Source of the DNA: Anoplopoma fimbria | Taxonomy: Eukaryota; Chordata; Actinopteri; Perciformes; Anoplopomatidae | Length of the DNA: 64,000 nucleotides | Assembly: GCF_027596085.1 (NCBI RefSeq) | Contig: NC_072472.1 | Coordinates: forward strand, 4,951,245 to 5,015,244 | Direction of reading: 5' to 3' | In this document: one piece after another, positions 60,138 to 64,000 of the stretch | Numbering within the stretch: position 1 is the first letter of the stretch | Layout of the letters: every line of letters begins with the position of its first letter | Position numbers and translations under genes: made by a program | Notes under the pieces: generated by a model | Databases searched by the model: none | Seen by the model: the letters and a program-made list of their open reading frames with translations, nothing else | Told to the model about the DNA's origin: nothing

Positions 60138-63100
60138 GACATGTTCCTTGTATGTGTACACACGCTTTGCCCATGAAGCCGATTCTGAATCTGATGAATC
60201 TAAATCCAAGATTTTACAAACAGAAACCCGAGGGATGACATCTACTTCCATGTTTGTCTTCAGTCTGGGCGACTGCCTGCTGGCACACGTCCTCTGTTTA
60301 CTAAATGCCAACTTCTGTCTTTTTTGCTGTTGTCTTCATTTGTAATCCCAGTTGACATTCTGACAATGTCACAAGGAATTGAAAATGGCACCAGCCAATC
60401 TGTCATGCAAAAGCTTCTAATACTTCTCCTCTTTTGTTGGCAATGCTCTCAACTGCCGGGAAGTTCACAGACTTTTAAAAGTTTTGAAATAAAAAAAGCA
60501 TAATAGTTGTTTGTTGCAATATTAGGGCTCTACATTTTTGAATTTAGCACCTTTTAATGTTTATCATTTACACTGAACAGTGTTGCCAGTTAATGAGCAC
60601 AGTGGGAAATCGAAATGCGCCAAAGCCCTAAAATAAATACAAGAATCAACATTTAACAGTGTGCTACACATCTTAAAAGAATATCCAGTTTCCATCCGTT
60701 TTATTATTAAAAATAAACACAGACAAAATCCACATTCTAAAAAGTAAAAACAGGATTTTATCAGACCAGACAGGTGTTGATTTGTGATATCGACTCCGCC
60801 TCCTGTAGTCGGACAGTTTGAGGGCGGAGCCCGAGCAGAAGCCTCCACAACCATTAGGACTAATGTGGCAATTTGACAGAGAGCAACCGAACGTTCCACT
60901 GCAGCGCTGGGTTAATGTGGTGTCCAGTTTCATTTCCTGGTTATTAGCGTTGAGTGATTACGACAGCTTTTCTGGGAGTTAAATTCCCACTGCTGTTTGT
61001 TCTCTGCTGCTGTGTGCAAAACTATCCACACACACAGAGAGCAAGAGAGAGAGTTCTTCCTTTTTCCCCTTTATGTTATAGAGCTTTATCCTCATTTCTA
61101 AATTTCTATTTTCGAATCTTTCATTTCTAACCCTAAAGTAAATGCACAGGAGAAGAAAGAGAAGAGTAATGACGGGGCAAGTCAGGTGCTCTGAACAATT
61201 ATGGTAACCATTAGTAAAAGTGTAAAACATATTTCAGCTTTTATGTGAAATATAACCAGTAAACCATGCTAATGGAATAGCTCTATGGATGGCAGACTGT
61301 ACCGACTTTGGTGATGCAGACTTCCTCTTGCACCACCTTGACAACTTTTATTTTGAATAAAATGTCTCGACAACTACAACTTGAGTGTAGCATTTGCTCC
61401 AGATATTCAAAGTCCCAAGAGGATTAATTTAAAAACCTAGCATGCATATAGTTTACTCTTTGTACATTTCAGCTTAGCATCTCAACATCATATTTTGTGG
61501 ATTCAGGCTGCAGTCTGATAAAGAAATTATTTTGTGCAATCAGTATTGTCATCAAAAAGTATTGCACTAATTGGCTCCTCCTGTTGAGCTAATTCTTTCA
61601 TTGTGCTGTGATCCTTCAATTCACAACGCTGAGTCACTCAAGCTAAGAGAATGACCAAGTGGAAAGAAATAAAAGCCTCAGCTTTGTGACGCTAACAATG
61701 TGTCTACAGAGGAGGCGTAGCTTAAGCATTAAGCATGCTCCATCTGAGTTCACCCTTCGTGAACTGCGTTCAGGCACAATTATTAGCTGTGGGTAGTCTA
61801 TGATTTGGCAGAGCTCAGAAGCCAAACCACCAGCACTGTAGTTACACATAAAAGGAAGCAAATAGACTGGGAAATGTAATTCTGAGTAAAATGCGAGTGA
61901 ATATTATGTGGCCTGTTTGTTTAGGTTCAGGTAAAGGAGAACCTCAAGCGACCTTGCCAATTGGGAGCAGAGGAGGATGTTACATTAGCAGAGTACGTTA
62001 GCACACTGCTAAATCATCTTGACATCCTGGATGATACTTCAAACCCATATGGAAGACCCTCGTGTCTGCTTCTCTCTGAAATAAATAGATACTATTTATT
62101 CAGGGAGTGCAGTTAGTGACAGTGTGGGCACCAGGGTAGCTCTGACAGCTTGTAGAGCAGCACTGGGCTTAGGGAAAGGGCTATTGCCTGAAAAAAATGC
62201 TGTATTACAAGCACCAGACAAGAACGGGCATTGAGCTACATGACTGCAGTGAAAGCATGGGTAGTGATAGAGGTAAATGACATTGAAAATTAGAATTTAC
62301 AACTGTGGAGAGCTGCAGTCAGCCATTTAGCCCAACTAGCTCCCACAATGTCTGCTCTCAAATCCTACTCTACTTATTTCCTGTAATGCCCATTTTTCAC
62401 TACACCACACGAGTAAATTTTGTTAGGAGAAATCCAGTCTGATTGCATCTCTCCTCCCTCTACAGAATCAGTGGCAAGCCATTTAGAGAGAGATCCACTA
62501 GGCTGCAGATTTTCTTTCCTAACAAAAAACTCAACCCACTGATTAGCACTCCTCCAGATAGACGGGAAGCACTCAGAGAAACCACCTGTTGAGGTGATTG
62601 GTTTGATTGGAAACCTGGACAGTGGAGACTCCATGACATATGGCTACCCCTACGCCACCTCTGAACATTATCTTTCGTAGTCTTTTTTACAGGGGCCTAC
62701 GTTGTTTTGATTACTTGGATCACGGCTCCAGGGACACCAGGCTTGTGGGAATATTTCGTGATTTGAGTGAGAGTAGACGTCTAAAAAAAGGACATTTAAA
62801 GATAAAGAAAATAGTTGTCATAAACTTGCAGCTCTCTGCAGCAGATTGAATCTTAAACCCATTTTATTTTGCCAACATATGGAGCTTTGAGTGGGGTTCA
62901 TATCTGCAGGTGGTCCATTCATTTTGTGTATCTCGCAGCAGACATTCCATTTATGCAGTTTACTGCTCGGCTCATATTGCTCTTAAAAGTTAGAGCGAGG
63001 GACTAGATTTGAAGCTACTTTTGTAAAGTTCAGCAGATTATACTTACTTGCTCTGAAAAACACTTTTGAAAGGAATACAAATTTAATTTAATGCTGAAAG

Positions 63101-63406
63101 GTCGACTGTCTGCATAAACGATGTAGTAATGGTGTAGATATCTTTATGTACTTTATTTACCCATTAAAGGTTTCAGAATAAACACTGTATTCTCAGATTT
63201 ATTTTTGGTATCAAATGTAATTTATATTTTCTTATAAAATCATATAGTTGATAGTCATACCATACTGTATTGAAATAAACCAGAAAACAATCTGATAGTG
63301 AAGGCAAGACGGGCCAACAAGTTTAAAGATAAAGTGTGGTTAAATTGGAGAGGATGTGTGCGACTTAATGGATGGATACTTAATGTTCTGCATAAAGTCA
63401 TCTTGT
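60138..63406. other. Gene-free region right of sap30l, part 5
   Basis: No recognised exon; the 70-111-codon frames here match no family I know. 61.9-62.7 kb is relatively GC-balanced and could be an unrecognised old repeat. Confidence 0.5.
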
Positions 63407-63453
63407 GTGTTTGTGTGTTTGTGTTTGTGCTTGTGTGTGTTTGTGTTTGTGTG

Positions 63454-63502
<49 letters not shown>
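63407..63502. repeat. TG-rich compound microsatellite
   Basis: Degenerate TGTTTG/TGCTTG repeats pass into 24 pure TG units (63455-63502). Confidence 0.95.
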
Positions 63503-63504
<2 letters not shown>

Positions 63505-64000
63505 ATCCAGTGAGTTGCTCTTTTTTATGTGGAGCTTTGTGAACACAGCTCAGCTCATTTTAATTGATTGCAGTCTGCTGGTGGGCAGAGCAGGTCGTTA
63601 GGCATCATGTGTTTGTTAGTCTATATAAAACCTTTCTGTGCTTTTGAGCTGGTTGGTCATTCTGGGGTGTGAAGGGAGACTGTCTCTAATTTCTGTTCTC
63701 TCTTGATATTAACATTTGAACATTTTAGTTTTTGGTTGGTTCAACTTTGAAGTAGACGTGAATCCTGAGGGGAGGGCTGTATGTGTGTGTGCGCCACTGC
63801 CATCTAGTTTTATATTTTTGTGGTTTAAACAAATGCAGTTTCACAATTAATTGATCCTTTCCAAAAAAAAAAGTCCCATTTTGTTAATTTTGGCCACTTT
63901 GTGTCCAGCAACGTTGAAAACATTAGAGCAATATTCCCGTTAAGACGAAGACGAACACATGGGCATGTTGGCTCGTACAATGCCATCCCTTAAAAACAGT

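Overview
The window is vertebrate nuclear DNA, almost certainly from a teleost fish. It has spliced genes with GT-AG introns, dense long CA/TG microsatellites, tRNA-derived SINEs with a LINE-like 3' tail, a Tc1/mariner transposase remnant, a TA-flanked Tc1-type MITE and a decayed LINE reverse-transcriptase fragment. Several dispersed repeat families look like those common in percomorph fishes; that placement rests on memory of repeat families and was not searched. There are no bacterial-type genes, operons or CRISPR arrays.

Two protein-coding genes are supported, in tail-to-tail orientation. hand1 (+ strand, two coding exons, 32484-32963 and 35114-35209, 191 aa) encodes the cardiac/extra-embryonic bHLH transcription factor HAND1. 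sap30l (- strand, four coding exons between 46090 and 39944, 179 aa) encodes the SAP30-like subunit of the Sin3/HDAC corepressor. The stop codons are 4.7 kb apart. This convergent SAP30L-HAND1 pair is the arrangement known around human HAND1, and it mirrors the HAND2/SAP30 neighbourhood. Every splice junction was placed from the sequence, and all introns are phase 0.

Layout: 1-32.1 kb is a gene-free flank upstream of hand1, holding microsatellites, old repeats and scattered low-repeat islands with GATA, octamer and E-box motifs that are plausible distal regulatory elements. 32.1-32.5 kb is the hand1 promoter (inverted CCAAT, TATA) and 5' UTR, which carries two short upstream ORFs, one overlapping the real start. 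The 2.15-kb hand1 intron holds a ~650-bp 28/32-bp minisatellite, an antisense LINE tail and six copies of a 40-bp repeat. 35.2-39.9 kb is the convergent 3' UTR/intergenic zone. 39.9-46.1 kb is sap30l; its first intron contains a SINE interrupted by a LINE tail and a three-copy local duplication. 46.1-46.6 kb is the sap30l 5' UTR/promoter, with a perfect 13-bp stem-loop, three CCAAT boxes and a CRE. 46.6-64 kb is gene-free, with duplicated blocks at 46.8-49 kb, an intact-looking SINE at 54.8 kb, copies of a dispersed repeat, and a TTAA-bounded MITE-like element at 59.6-60.1 kb.

No previously unknown protein system was found. The most interesting items are regulatory or structural: the hand1 uORFs, the sap30l 5' hairpin, duplicated GATA/CCAAT-like modules, a 29-bp palindrome, and the nested or mosaic retroelements. 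Apart from the two genes, the long ORFs come from CA repeats, dispersed repeats or chance.
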